Positions 34,976-44,928 are shown, counted from the stretch's first letter. The stretch is 64,000 bases of DNA from CAWDMC01 sp963803295 (GCA_963803295.1 CAWDMC010000025.1:62001-126000), one strand, 5' to 3'. Notes: generated by a model from the letters alone, not told the origin. Numbers and translations are program-made.

Positions 34976-36658
34976 ATGTCCGACGACCCACGTAAACACA
35001 GTCGCGTCATTCTCGATGGTCCGGAGCGCGCCGGCGCGCGCGCCATGCTCAAGGCTATCGGCTTCAATGATCAGGATCTTGCTCGGCCCGTGGTGGCAAT
35101 CGCCAACACCTGGATTGAGACCATGCCCTGCAACTTCCATCTGCGCCGCCTGGCTGCCAAGGTGAAGGAAGGTATTCGCGGTGGTGGCGGCACCCCCATG
35201 GAGTTCAACACGGTGGCCATCTCCGACGGGGTCACCATGGGCACCGAGGGCATGAAGGCCTCGCTGATCAGTCGGGAAGTGATCGCAGATTCGATGGAGT
35301 TGGTGGGCCGTGGCCACATGTTCGACGCCATGATAACCCTGGTGGGTTGCGACAAGACAATTCCCGCGGGCGCGCTGGCGCTGATCCGACTGAACATCCC
35401 TGGCATTCTGCTCTACGGCGGCTCGATCGATGCAGGGAGCTTCGAGGGCCGTAACGTCACTGTCGGGGATGTCTACGAAGCGATCGGCGCCCATGCCGCC
35501 GGCCTGATGACTGATGCTCAGTTAAAGGATCTGGAGGATCACGCCTGTCCGGGCGCCGGCGCCTGCGGTGGGCAGTTCACCGCCAACACCATGTCCACCG
35601 TGATGGAGTTCATCGGTCTCTCGCCGCTGGGATTCAATAGCGTTCCCGCCGTCGATCCCAAGAAAGACGAAATCGCTTTCGAGACCGGCCGGTTGGTGAT
35701 GGAGATGCTGCGTCGCGGAACCACTGCCAAGCAGATCCTTACTCGCACGGCCTTTGAGAACGCCATCGCCAGCGTCGCCGCCACCGGCGGATCTACCAAT
35801 TCGGTGCTGCATCTGCTCGCGATGGCGCGCGAAGCCGGAGTGCCGCTTGAGATCGAGGAGTTCGATGCGATCAGCCGCCGTACTCCGGTCATCGCTGATT
35901 TGAAACCGGGCGGCCGCTATCACGCCGTGGACGTTCATCGGGCCGGCGGCATCCAGTTGATCGTGAAACGGCTGCTCGAAGGCGGCAGGATTGACGGCAG
36001 CGCCGTCACCGTCACCGGCAAGACATTGGCCGAGGAAGCCGTCAAGGCGGTGGAGACGCCCGGCCAGGATGTCGTGCGGACCGTTGCCGCTCCGCTCAAG
36101 CCTACTGGTAGCCTGATCATCCTGAAGGGAAACCTGGTTCCGCAGGGTGCGGTAGTGAAGATCGCCGGACACGAGCCGTTGCAGCATCGCGGCCCGGCGC
36201 GCGTGTTCGATCGCGAGGAAGACGCGATGAAGGCGGTGACCACGAAGAGCATCAAGCCGGGCGACGTGGTGGTGATCCGTTACGAAGGCCCGCGCGGCGG
36301 GCCAGGTATGCGCGAGATGCTCGCAGTCACTGGGGCGATCGTGGGCGCAGGCCTGGGCGAATCGGTGGCTCTGGTCACCGACGGCCGCTTCAGTGGAGCG
36401 ACGCGCGGACTCATGGTGGGTCACGCCGCGCCCGAGGCGGCCCATGGCGGACCCATTGCCGCAATTCAGGAGGGTGACGTCATTGTCTTCGACATCGAGA
36501 AGCGCTCTCTCTCGGTGGAGCTCTCAGACGATGAGATCAGGCGGCGTCTCGCGAAATGGCGCGCGCCTGACCCGCGCTACAAGACAGGCGTATTCGCCAA
36601 ATACGCGGCGCAAGTGAGTTCGGCGTCCGAGGGGGCAATAACCAAGGCGTGGGACTGA
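34976..36658 (+). CDS. ilvD: Dihydroxy-acid dehydratase
   Basis: IlvD removes water from 2,3-dihydroxy-isovalerate or 3-methylvalerate in valine and isoleucine synthesis. Iron-sulfur and metal-binding regions are clear: MPCNFHLRRL, LVGCDKTIPAGALAL and DHACPGAGACGGQFTANTMS. Near the end VTDGRFSGATRGLMVGHAAP is the second family signature. GGAGG precedes the ATG at 34976, giving 560 residues and the family beginning (SDDPRKHSRVILDGPERAGA). No other ilv gene is adjacent. The gene is intact. Confidence 0.96.
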   Translation: MSDDPRKHSRVILDGPERAGARAMLKAIGFNDQDLARPVVAIANTWIETMPCNFHLRRLAAKVKEGIRGGGGTPMEFNTVAISDGVTMGTEGMKASLISREVIADSMELVGRGHMFDAMITLVGCDKTIPAGALALIRLNIPGILLYGGSIDAGSFEGRNVTVGDVYEAIGAHAAGLMTDAQLKDLEDHACPGAGACGGQFTANTMSTVMEFIGLSPLGFNSVPAVDPKKDEIAFETGRLVMEMLRRGTTAKQILTRTAFENAIASVAATGGSTNSVLHLLAMAREAGVPLEIEEFDAISRRTPVIADLKPGGRYHAVDVHRAGGIQLIVKRLLEGGRIDGSAVTVTGKTLAEEAVKAVETPGQDVVRTVAAPLKPTGSLIILKGNLVPQGAVVKIAGHEPLQHRGPARVFDREEDAMKAVTTKSIKPGDVVVIRYEGPRGGPGMREMLAVTGAIVGAGLGESVALVTDGRFSGATRGLMVGHAAPEAAHGGPIAAIQEGDVIVFDIEKRSLSVELSDDEIRRRLAKWRAPDPRYKTGVFAKYAAQVSSASEGAITKAWD

Positions 36659-36969
36659 TGCGATTGTGACGGCACTTCGCGAGATGTACTCTGTCGGCTA
36701 GCGCAGACCTCGCTGTTCAGAGGTCTGCGGCTCTCCGCCTTTGTGCCGAAACAGAAGGTTAGCCGCATCCACTCACGAATGTAGTTGATGAGGAATGCTT
36801 TTTTGGGGCGAAGGAGAGTCACCGATGTTGCGCCACTGACGTCTTCTCTCGAAGCAGACCCAACTCCGCTAGTTCCGATTCCTTGCCGCCCGGCGTCTGT
36901 TGTGCCACAATCATATCCACACTTCATGAGTCGCGCCTGAGCGGTGCGGCAGAATAGGACTAGCGAGGT
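36659..36969. other. Intergenic region after ilvD
   Basis: This 311-base gap holds the palindromic repeat at 36703-36728. The remainder shows no gene with a ribosome site and no recognised RNA. Confidence 0.5.
36703..36728. repeat. GCAGAC-type palindromic repeat, copy 2
   Basis: GCAGACCTC and GAGGTCTGC pair perfectly over nine bases around an 8-base loop. Arm core and loop length match the copy at 16647-16676. It lies 45 bases after ilvD and may also help to end transcription, though no T-run follows. Confidence 0.6.
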
Positions 36970-37734
36970 TTGCATCAGGATCTCCAAAAATTAATCGACA
37001 TTCAGCAGGTCGATTTCAAAATCGCCGAGCTGACCCGGCAGATCGACATTCTTCCCGTCCAGATCAAACAGAAGGAAGCTGAGCTTAACGAGTTCCTCAG
37101 TCATCACGAGGAGCATAAGGCGCGGCTCACGGCCAATCAGAAGGAGCGCAAAGATCTCGACGTTGACGTCCTGGCGATCAAGGCCAAGATCTCCAAGCAT
37201 CGCGATCAGCTTTACGAAGTCAAGACGAACGAGCAGTACAAGGCGATGCTCAGAGAGATCGAAGGGGAAGAGGCTAAGATCGCCCAGATCGAAGACAAGA
37301 TCCTGGAAAAGATGGTGGAAGCCGAAGGATTGCAGAAACTCGTTCAGGACGCGGCTTCGCGCCTCGACAGCGAAAAAGCACGCGTAGCCGCAGAAATTCG
37401 GCAGCTCGAATCGGAACGGCAATCCCTCTCGGGCGAACGGGCCGGCCTCGACGAGCAGCGCAACCAGCTCGCGGGTTCACTTGACCGCTCGTTACTCAGC
37501 ACCTATGACAGGGTACGGCGCGGACGTGGAGGGATGGCCGTTGTTGAGGCTAAAGACGGTGTCTGCACCGGCTGCCACGTACGCATGCGGCCGCAGATGT
37601 ACAACGACGTCCGGCACGGAGACAGCATCATTTATTGTGAAAGCTGTGCGCGCATCCTCTACTACATCGCACCGGCTGTAGACCAGGAGGCAGCTGCCGC
37701 GGAGGGTGGCACACGCGTAAACATGAGCGAGTGA
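36970..37734 (+). CDS. Coiled-coil protein with C4-type zinc ribbon (DUF164 family)
   Basis: Residues 1-180 form a long helical coiled coil with many Glu, Lys and Gln (from LQKLIDIQQVDFKIAELTRQ onward). The C-terminus has two CxxC pairs, CTGC (VCTGCHVRMRPQ) and CESC (IYCESCARILYY), forming a zinc ribbon. This is the widespread CT398/DUF164 type, whose role is uncertain. The start is a TTG, supported because MHQDLQKLIDIQ is the usual beginning. The RNase H gene follows, a neighbourhood also conserved in actinobacteria. Confidence 0.88.
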   Translation: MHQDLQKLIDIQQVDFKIAELTRQIDILPVQIKQKEAELNEFLSHHEEHKARLTANQKERKDLDVDVLAIKAKISKHRDQLYEVKTNEQYKAMLREIEGEEAKIAQIEDKILEKMVEAEGLQKLVQDAASRLDSEKARVAAEIRQLESERQSLSGERAGLDEQRNQLAGSLDRSLLSTYDRVRRGRGGMAVVEAKDGVCTGCHVRMRPQMYNDVRHGDSIIYCESCARILYYIAPAVDQEAAAAEGGTRVNMSE

Positions 37735-37870
37735 GCATGTGCCTCCGGAAGGGCCATCCAGGCCATGAGGAAGGGCAGCGGTGCCAGGCGCCCTTGTAGC
37801 GGGCTCGCAGCGCGGGCAGTCCTGTAGCACCGGCACGCTCAGAACACGGGTGAAAAAGGCCCGGAGGATC

Positions 37871-38488
37871 GTGATCGGCTCTGGCTCGTTCGACATCATC
37901 GCTCATGTTGATGGCGGCTCCCGCGGTAATCCTGGCCCGGCGGGATACGGCGTGGTCCTGACGACCGCCGATGGCATGCCGGTTGCCGAAATTGGCGAGT
38001 TTATCGGGCGTACCACCAACAACTTTGCCGAGTATCAGGGTTTGCTGGCGGCCCTTGATTACGCCATCGAGAACGGCCACCGTCGTGTGAAGATCCGCTC
38101 CGACTCGGAGTTGATGGTGCGTCAGCTCCAGGGCCGGTATAAGGTGAACAGTCCTGCCCTCGCGCCCCTTTACCAAAAGGCACGGCAGATGATCGCCGGC
38201 TTTGATGCTTTCGCGATCGAACACATCCCTCGTGAGCTCAACCGGCAGGCCGATCGCTTGGCCAATCTCGCGATGGATCGGGGCAAGGGTTCGCGGGTCC
38301 TAACGCCTATCGAGAGGGCCCTTCACGAGAAGACCGCCGAACGAATCAAAGTCCCTAACCTTCATGCCCGCGCCACCTACCACCAGGGCGTACTCAAATT
38401 GCAAGAGGAACTGCCGCTTTCGGAGGGCGAAGAAGTGGAGATCAAGATTATTCGTGAGGAGGAGTCCGGCCCGGCCGATGCAGAGTAA
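37871..38488 (+). CDS. RNase HI-like protein fused to a DUF104-like tail
   Basis: The RNase H fold is complete, with the four acidic catalytic positions in VDGGSRGNPG, NNFAEYQGL, IRSDSELMVRQL and NRQADRLANLA. It cleaves RNA in RNA-DNA hybrids. After a linker the last 45 residues read RATYHQGVLKLQEELPLSEG then EEVEIKI. This matches the short beta domain of DUF104/AF2212-like antitoxins, an unusual addition. GGAGG lies three bases before the GTG at 37871; GTGs at 37850 and 37781 are alternatives. It follows the zinc-ribbon gene. Confidence 0.82.
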   Translation: MIGSGSFDIIAHVDGGSRGNPGPAGYGVVLTTADGMPVAEIGEFIGRTTNNFAEYQGLLAALDYAIENGHRRVKIRSDSELMVRQLQGRYKVNSPALAPLYQKARQMIAGFDAFAIEHIPRELNRQADRLANLAMDRGKGSRVLTPIERALHEKTAERIKVPNLHARATYHQGVLKLQEELPLSEGEEVEIKIIREEESGPADAE

Positions 38489-38490
38489 GT

Positions 38491-38762
38491 GTCAAGACCG
38501 CGACGAGCCTTGAGGCGAGCCTTGGCCGTTATCGGAGTCGCGGGATTCCGATGATGATCCGTTGTTCTCGAGAGTCACCTCATCGATCAATTTCTCGCCT
38601 GTATCCCTGGAGATAGCGCCTTCATGCACAGCCTCCTGCACCACGCTCCGCTCGGCGGCAGTCACGTGCACGCGTGCGATCGCAAGTTCTTCCTGGGCTC
38701 GCTTCAGCTCTTACGTTATCGAGACGGGTATCGACTTCCGCTGGCAACTGCTCGTAGGCAGG
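38491..38762 (-). pseudogene. Remnant of a coiled-coil C-terminal tail, perhaps from a cation/proton antiporter
   Basis: On the minus strand a coding-like tail reads PAYEQLPAEVDTRLDNVRAE. After a frame shift near 38710 it continues ELKRAQEELAIARVHVTAAE and RSVVQEAVHEGAISRDTGEK, then runs through a Ser/Gly/Asn-rich end to a stop. The amphipathic helix with AERSVVQEAxxEGxIS resembles the cytoplasmic tail of CPA1-type antiporters. No membrane domain precedes it. It therefore looks like the stub of a deleted gene. The family guess is weak. Confidence 0.4.
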
Positions 38763-39385
38763 AGTTGAGCCACACTAGCAACTCCATTGCTGTATGAGTG
38801 CTCAGCGCGCCAGAACCTCGAGGTAGCTTCCTTAAGATTAACCGGAATGCAGCTCACGATAAACAATTACCGGATTCGCGTTCATCCGCAATATCGCTAC
38901 GTTAATATCGCTGCGTTTTCGGTTCCGGATCCATGCCATTGATTTGCAGCCTGCACTATCCCGTCACCGCCGCGCATGCGCCGCATGCTATATGCGTCGC
39001 AAAGTGCTTGTAATCTTCAGACACTACTTGCGCTCCAAAGTGAATCCAACGGATTGAACGGTCATGGTAGCTTTATAATCGATTAGATCACCTCTTGACA
39101 GACTTAGGCAAAGCTGGTATCCCTTCCTCTCCCAGCTTTGGAAGTAAGCCGATGCGTATTGCCATGACCCCGATCTATCCAGGCCGCACTTTCAGCGTAA
39201 TTAAACGATTTGAAATCACAAATGCGGCCGGAATCGACGCGAATTTTGCGCAGGTCAAGAGGGCTTGGATTGAATCAATTCCCTTCAAGACTCACCTGGG
39301 CTTGGTACCATCGGCTGGCCCAGCGTTAAGTCGATTTTCGACCTTGGTTTGTACGGCAAACGGATTCTCACCATAGGAGTCTGCA
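38763..39385. other. Intergenic region before the GH172-type gene
   Basis: This stretch of about 620 bases is lower in GC than its surroundings. One possible -35 box TTGACA occurs near 39093 with a poor -10 (TATCCC) 17 bases on. I see no gene with a ribosome site and no RNA structure I can name. The GGAG near 39376 belongs to the next gene. Confidence 0.45.
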
Positions 39386-41605
39386 ATGCGATTTCTAGCG
39401 ATTTTTTTATTTCTCGTTCCCCTGCCAGGCTGGGCACAGACGGCGGCCACGTGGCCTCTCGATCCGCTGAATTTCCCCCGGATCAAGACATATTCCGCAT
39501 ACCGTTCTTCGAGTAACAACCTTTTGGTAATGAGCAATGACGACAGCAAGCATCCTCAGCCCGGCGAAACAGTTGTCCTGGCGAATTTGACTGGCCCAGG
39601 CATCGTCAATCACATCTGGATTACGATTGCAGACAACGAATACGCTTGGCCCCGCCTGCTCCGATTTAGGGTGTATTACGATGGCCACAAGACACCGAGC
39701 GTAGACGCCCCGGTGGGAGATTTCTTCGGCGTGGGTCTTGGCTACGAGCGCAACTTGAATTCAATCATGGTTCGTGACGCATCCTTTGGCCGGGCGCGCA
39801 ATTCCTATTGGCCCATGCCTTTCCGCAAGTCCTGCAAGATTACGGTGACCAACGAGGGCAAGCGCCGCATGAGCAATCTCTACTATCACGTGGACTGGCA
39901 GAAGCACGCGACTCTGCCCGAAGACATCGGCTACTTCCACGCGTACTACCGTCAAGGGACGCCTCCCCCCACCGGCAGGCTTTACAACATTTTGGACATT
40001 AAGGGCGCAGGGCAATACGTGGGAACCGTCATGAGCGTGTTGCAAAGCGAAGTCGGATGGTTTGGCGAAGGTGACGACATGTTCTACGTGGACGGGGAGA
40101 GTAAACCGCGCATCGAGGGCACGGGCACCGAGGACTACTTCAATGATGCCTGGGGATTGCGGCTCACTGACGGTCCCTGGACGGGAACACCCATCGCCGA
40201 GGGCGAAGGAGTCGGCGCGCGCCTGACGGGCTACCGCTGGCACGTTTTGGATCCTGTTCCGTTCGCCAACTCCATAAAGGTGCAGATCGAGCACGCAGGG
40301 TGGACATACAACGCGGACGGAAGCGTTCGTTCGGGATTCGAGGAGCGCCCCGACTACTTCTCGAGCGTCGGGTTCTGGTACCAGAAGGGTGTTAACGAGG
40401 GTTTGCCCGAGCCCCCTTATGGCAACGGCCGCTTGCCGCATGGGAATGCCCTCCAGATTGAAGTGGAAAACGCCCTTCCGGATGTGACGACTGAGAAGGG
40501 GCAAGCTTCCGTACAAAAGGAGGTCTTCTGGTCAAAAGACATCCTCTTCTTCAAGGCGGAAGGCCCGCGTTCGGCGATGAACGTCCCTATTGACGTCCCG
40601 CACACCGGTCGCTATGAGGTCATCGCGCAGGTTGCGGAGGCCCCCGACTACGGCAATTACATGGTGACGCTCGACGGAAAACTGACCAATGCCGTGACTT
40701 CTACCTGGGCCTCCTCGGACGTGCCGCCTCCGCAAGCCCAGATCATTCACAATTATGTTTCGGAGATGTACGTCGCTCCCGATTACATGTTGGGCTGGTT
40801 TGACCTCAGCCAAGGCCGACATACTCTGACCTTCACCTGCGTAGGCAAGGACCCTATGGCCACTGCCTTCAACTTAGGCATTGATGGCGTCGTGCTCGCG
40901 GAGGTGGGAAGGTTCAGTCCTGCGGATATCAGCACTGAAGTTGAGGCGTCCGTCGCTGCCCGATCGCTTCCATCCGGAACGGTCGTGTATCGCGGACAGC
41001 CGCTCAACTATTATGTGGAGCGCTATAAGCGCGCCAAGCCAGAGCAGCGGCCTGGAATTCTCCGACAGATTGGCGCGTTCGGTGAAGACGCCGGACCGGC
41101 CATCAACCTGTTGTCAGACGCGCTTGCTGAAAACGATCCCGAGGTGCGGCAGGCCGCTTGCTTGGCTCTTGCTCAGACAAAAGAGAAGGCCGCACCCGCG
41201 GCGGTATTGCTTGGCAAGCTGCTGCGGAGCGATGACCCAGTGACGCGCCTGGCTGCCGCCCTGGCGCTGCGAGAAGCGGGGAAGGCGGCACGCACCGCGA
41301 TCCCCAACCTGGTTGAGGCGCTGAACGACTCTTCGCCAACGACGCGATTTATGGCTGCCATGGCGCTGGGGCAGATGGGAGATGCCGCCGCGCCCGCCGT
41401 CCCGGCCCTCACCCAAAGGCTCCAGGCACCAAACGAAGAGTTCAGGATTCAACGCAATATCATACGCGCGCTGGGAAGCATTGGCCCGACAGCATCCGCA
41501 GCGCTTCCTGTTTTGCAAGAGATACGCAAGCAAGAGGCTCTGCAGCAGGAAGCCGACGGAGCGATTCTGCGAATCAAAGGGAAATTACCCCCGACCTGGC
41601 ACTGA
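39386..41605 (+). CDS. Exported DUF2961 (GH172-type) protein with C-terminal HEAT-like repeats
   Basis: A signal peptide (MRFLAIFLFLVPLPGWAQ) is followed by a DUF2961 domain of about 360 residues. Its landmark is GESKPRIEGTGTEDYFNDAW. Known members of this family are glycosidases that act on fructofuranose or arabinofuranose residues (GH172). A beta-rich module (residues about 390-520) follows, with FFKAEGPRSAMNVPIDVPHT, then HEAT-like repeats to the end (DPEVRQAACLALAQTKEKAA, DDPVTRLAAALALREAGKAA, SPTTRFMAAMALGQMGDAA). The repeats suggest protein binding. The exact sugar is unknown, but a GH51 arabinofuranosidase occurs 18 kb away. Confidence 0.86.
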   Translation: MRFLAIFLFLVPLPGWAQTAATWPLDPLNFPRIKTYSAYRSSSNNLLVMSNDDSKHPQPGETVVLANLTGPGIVNHIWITIADNEYAWPRLLRFRVYYDGHKTPSVDAPVGDFFGVGLGYERNLNSIMVRDASFGRARNSYWPMPFRKSCKITVTNEGKRRMSNLYYHVDWQKHATLPEDIGYFHAYYRQGTPPPTGRLYNILDIKGAGQYVGTVMSVLQSEVGWFGEGDDMFYVDGESKPRIEGTGTEDYFNDAWGLRLTDGPWTGTPIAEGEGVGARLTGYRWHVLDPVPFANSIKVQIEHAGWTYNADGSVRSGFEERPDYFSSVGFWYQKGVNEGLPEPPYGNGRLPHGNALQIEVENALPDVTTEKGQASVQKEVFWSKDILFFKAEGPRSAMNVPIDVPHTGRYEVIAQVAEAPDYGNYMVTLDGKLTNAVTSTWASSDVPPPQAQIIHNYVSEMYVAPDYMLGWFDLSQGRHTLTFTCVGKDPMATAFNLGIDGVVLAEVGRFSPADISTEVEASVAARSLPSGTVVYRGQPLNYYVERYKRAKPEQRPGILRQIGAFGEDAGPAINLLSDALAENDPEVRQAACLALAQTKEKAAPAAVLLGKLLRSDDPVTRLAAALALREAGKAARTAIPNLVEALNDSSPTTRFMAAMALGQMGDAAAPAVPALTQRLQAPNEEFRIQRNIIRALGSIGPTASAALPVLQEIRKQEALQQEADGAILRIKGKLPPTWH

Positions 41606-41643
41606 GCGTGGTCGAAATCAAGACCTTATGCGAGTCCCACGCT

Positions 41644-43050
41644 CTAAACGGGGGCCGCTATATACGGCCGGACCATTTTCTTGGGATCGACAACGCGGTC
41701 AAATTCAGCTTCCGTTATGAAGCCGAGCTTCAGCGCCGCGGCCTTGAGCGTGAGGTCGTTGTCCATCGCGTAATGGGCAATCTTGGAAGCCTGGTCATAG
41801 CCGATCACCGGTGAAAGCGCCGTGACCAGCATGAGCGACTCCTCGACATATTGGTTAATCTTTTTCAGATTCGGCTTGGTTCCTTCCACCAGGAATTTCC
41901 GGAAGTTCGTGCACGAATCGGCCATGATCGTGACGGAGTGCATGACGTTGAAGATGATCAGCGGCTTGTAAACGTTCATTTCAAGATAGCCGCCAGCGCC
42001 GCCAAAACCCACCGCCGTGTCGTTCGCTATCACCTGGACGGCGACCATGGCGAGAGCCTCGGCCTGGGTTGGGTTCACTTTGCCGGGCATAATCGACGAG
42101 CCCGGTTCGTTCTCGGGAATCTTCAGCTCCGCGAAACCTGCCCGTGGACCGCAGGACATGAGGCGGATATCGTTGGCGATCTTGTAGAGTGAGACGGCCA
42201 GGGTGCGCAATGTGCCGGAGAGTTGTACCAGCGCGTCGTGAGCGCCCTGCACCGTAAATTTGTTCGGCGCTGTGACGAAGGGCAGGTTTGTGAGCTTGGC
42301 GATCTCGTCGGCAACGGCATCGCCAAAGCCAGGCGCCGCATTGATGCCGGTGCCGACGGCCGTGCCACCCAGCGCCAGACGATAGACGCCCTTCAGCGCA
42401 TCTTCGATCCGATCGAGATCGTCCGCGAGCACGCCTTCGTAGCCGGACCACTCCTGCCCAAGTGTGAGCGGCGTGGCGTCTTGCATGTGCGTGCGGCCGA
42501 TCTTGACGATGTCGTTCCACTCCTCGACCTTAGCGGCGATCGCATCTCGCAGGTTCTTGACCGCTGGAATAAGCCGCTGCTTCACGTTGACGGCGGCCGC
42601 GATATTCATGGCCGACGGGAAGGAGTCGTTGGACGACTGGGACATGTTGACGTGATCGTGGGGATGAACCGGCGTTTTGCTTCCAAGCGGCGTGCCGGCG
42701 ATCTGGCAGCAGCGGTTGGAGATCACTTCATTCACGTTCATGTTAAATTGCGTGCCGCTGCCGCTCATCCACACGTGCAAGGGGAACATGTCATGGTGCT
42801 GGCCCGCCAGGATTTCGTCGCAGACCTGAACTATTAAATCGTGACGCTTTTGGTCGAGACGCTTGCCGGCAAAGTTGGCATGCGCGGCGCCTTTTTTCAA
42901 GGTCGCGTAGGCGGAGATCATTTCGCGTGGCATCAGGTCTTTGCCTATGCTGAAGTGCTCGAGCGAGCGCTGGGTTTGTGCGCCCCAGAGCTTATCGGCC
43001 GGAACATCGACCTCGCCGAGGCTATCGGTTTCCTTGCGAATATCTGGCAT
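41644..43050 (-). CDS. fumC: Fumarate hydratase class II
   Basis: FumC converts fumarate to malate in the citric acid cycle without an iron-sulfur cluster. The family signature is GSSIMPGKVNP, with GSGTQFNMNVNEVISNR earlier and KIGRTHMQDATPLTLGQE in the middle. The 468-residue length is standard. AAGGAGG precedes the ATG. It stands alone with no other cycle genes nearby. Confidence 0.96.
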   Translation of the reverse strand: MPDIRKETDSLGEVDVPADKLWGAQTQRSLEHFSIGKDLMPREMISAYATLKKGAAHANFAGKRLDQKRHDLIVQVCDEILAGQHHDMFPLHVWMSGSGTQFNMNVNEVISNRCCQIAGTPLGSKTPVHPHDHVNMSQSSNDSFPSAMNIAAAVNVKQRLIPAVKNLRDAIAAKVEEWNDIVKIGRTHMQDATPLTLGQEWSGYEGVLADDLDRIEDALKGVYRLALGGTAVGTGINAAPGFGDAVADEIAKLTNLPFVTAPNKFTVQGAHDALVQLSGTLRTLAVSLYKIANDIRLMSCGPRAGFAELKIPENEPGSSIMPGKVNPTQAEALAMVAVQVIANDTAVGFGGAGGYLEMNVYKPLIIFNVMHSVTIMADSCTNFRKFLVEGTKPNLKKINQYVEESLMLVTALSPVIGYDQASKIAHYAMDNDLTLKAAALKLGFITEAEFDRVVDPKKMVRPYIAAPV

Positions 43051-43240
43051 CTCATTCCTCCTTTCGACCGGCCCTTAGCCGCACCTCCGAGACCTCGAAT
43101 GCGGACTTCTCCTAAGAACTCTACTTTTATTCTGAATCCGAAAACCAGTTCGTGCTGCATTTTTCCCGCGTGCGAGTAATATTGAAAAACGGGCTGAAAG
43201 GCTTCGTGTCTTACAATCATATGTTCCCTCGGAGGTCACG

Positions 43241-44928
43241 GTGTCGAGGCTCCCAATAACCCGGTTGAGCGCTCGCGTGAGGCGGCGGCAGGTTCTGGCC
43301 GGACTCGCCGTCATGGCCCTCTTGCTCGGTCCGGCCCGTGCGCGGATTCTCCCTGCCCTGCCTCGGTCCAGGACGGAAACCAAGACCGCCGCTCCTCCCG
43401 CCAAACCCAAGCTGATCCTTATTCTCATCATCGACCAGTTCCGTTACGACTATCTGGTTCGGTTTCGACCCAATTTTGTGCCCGGCGGATTCAATCTGCT
43501 GCTCAACGGCGGGGCCAACTTCGTTGACTGCCGGTATGACTATGCCGCCACGGCCACCTGTCCGGGACACGCGACGCTGCTTACGGGCGCCTATCCGAGC
43601 ACGCATGGGATCATCGGTAACGAGTGGTATGATCCCACACGCTACGAGCGTCTCTATTGTGTGGCTGATCTCGACACAACCCAAGTGGGCGGCGTGACCG
43701 GGCCCGGTTTCTCGCCGCGCAACTTGATAGGGACCACGCTCGGCGACGAGATGCGCCTGGCCAACGGATTCCAGTCGAAAGTCCTGGCGATTTCCCTAAA
43801 GGACCGCGCGGCCGTAATACCCGGCGGCCATCTTGCCAACGCCGCTTACTGGTACGACGTCGAGAGCGGCCAGTTTGTTTCCAGCACGTATTACCTGAAA
43901 AGCCTGCCCGACTGGGTTCGAAACTTCAACCAGGCGCAGCCGGCCAAGCGCTACTGCGGACGGCAATGGCAGGCGCTGCCCGATACTCCTGTCGCGACAG
44001 GGACCGTCTTGAGCACCTTTCGGTCCAGTCCCGGCGAAGCTTCCCCGATGGCAAGTTCATCGGCTGGTTAAATCAGACGCCGTATATGAATCAGCTTGAA
44101 CTCGATTTCGCGCGGGCGGCAGTCGAGAGCGAGCATCTCGGCCAGGGCTCTCAAACCGACCTTCTCACGGTGTCATTGAGTGCGAACGATTACGTCGGGC
44201 ACGCATTTGGACCGTATAGCCTGGAGGTCGCCGATGCCACGTTGCGCACGGATCGCTACCTCGCGGACTTCTTTCAGCAGATTGACCGGCTCGTGGGACT
44301 AAATAACGTTTGGATCGTTCTTTCGGCCGACCACGGTGTGGCTCCGGAGCCACGCTTTTCGAAGAAGAACCACCTTGGCCAGGGCAACTTGATTCCAAGC
44401 CGGGTGGAACACGCCGTCGAACAGGCCCTGACCAGCGCTTTTGGACCGGCTCCGAGCGGTCAGTGGGTCCAGGACGCCGACGAATTCTACGTCAATCTTA
44501 ATCCGCTGATCCTAAGAAAGTATAAAGCGGATCGCGCCAAGGCTCAGGAGGTCGCGGCCCAGGCAGCCGCTTCGGTTCCCGGAGTTCGCGCCGCCTTCAG
44601 CCGAACGCAATTGCTCACCGGACAACTACCGTTGGGGTCGCTGTCTCGAAAAGCCGCGCACAGCTTCAACAGCGAGCGGGGTGGCGACGTATTTCTGATT
44701 CTCGATCCCTTCACTCTTGCGGCGGCGGGTGAATCCGGCACCAGTCACGGCACTCCCTGGAGCTACGATGCCCAGGTCCCTCTCATCTTTTGGGGCCAGG
44801 CATTCATGACCGGCACCTACCGAAGTGCCGTGGAACCTATCGATTTGGTACCCACGATTGCCGCCGCCCTCGACATCACGCAGCCGTCCGGAGCCGAAGG
44901 GCGTCCACTTACGGTAATGCTCAAGTAA
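43241..44928 (+). CDS. Alkaline phosphatase-superfamily exported phosphomonoesterase/phosphodiesterase, with one frame break
   Basis: The N-terminus has a basic signal (VRRRQVLAGLAVMALLLG). The fold begins LILILIIDQFRYDYLVRF with metal Asp65. The nucleophile is probably Thr106 in ATATCPGHATLLTG, as in PafA/NPP-type enzymes. The frame breaks near 44030. The second part, from DGKFIGWLNQTPYMNQLELD, carries further metal residues in SANDYVGHAFGP and VLSADHGVAPEP and ends HGTPWSYDAQVPLIFWG. GGAGG precedes the GTG start. The joined protein would be about 560 residues. It is likely periplasmic and gathers phosphate, though the exact substrate is unknown. Confidence 0.84.

Noticed and set aside
36577..36987. 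136-codon frame on the minus strand after ilvD
   Set aside because: It overlaps the ilvD end, has no ribosome site, and its sequence does not look like a protein core.
37735..37870. Possible RNase P RNA between the zinc-ribbon and RNase H genes
   Set aside because: rnpB is a neighbour of these genes in actinobacteria, and parts of the sequence look vaguely similar. The gap is only about 130 bases and the universally conserved rnpB cores are not found.
39095..39376. 93-codon frame before the GH172-type gene
   Set aside because: It has no ribosome site and no recognisable features, and its end merges with the ribosome site of the next gene.
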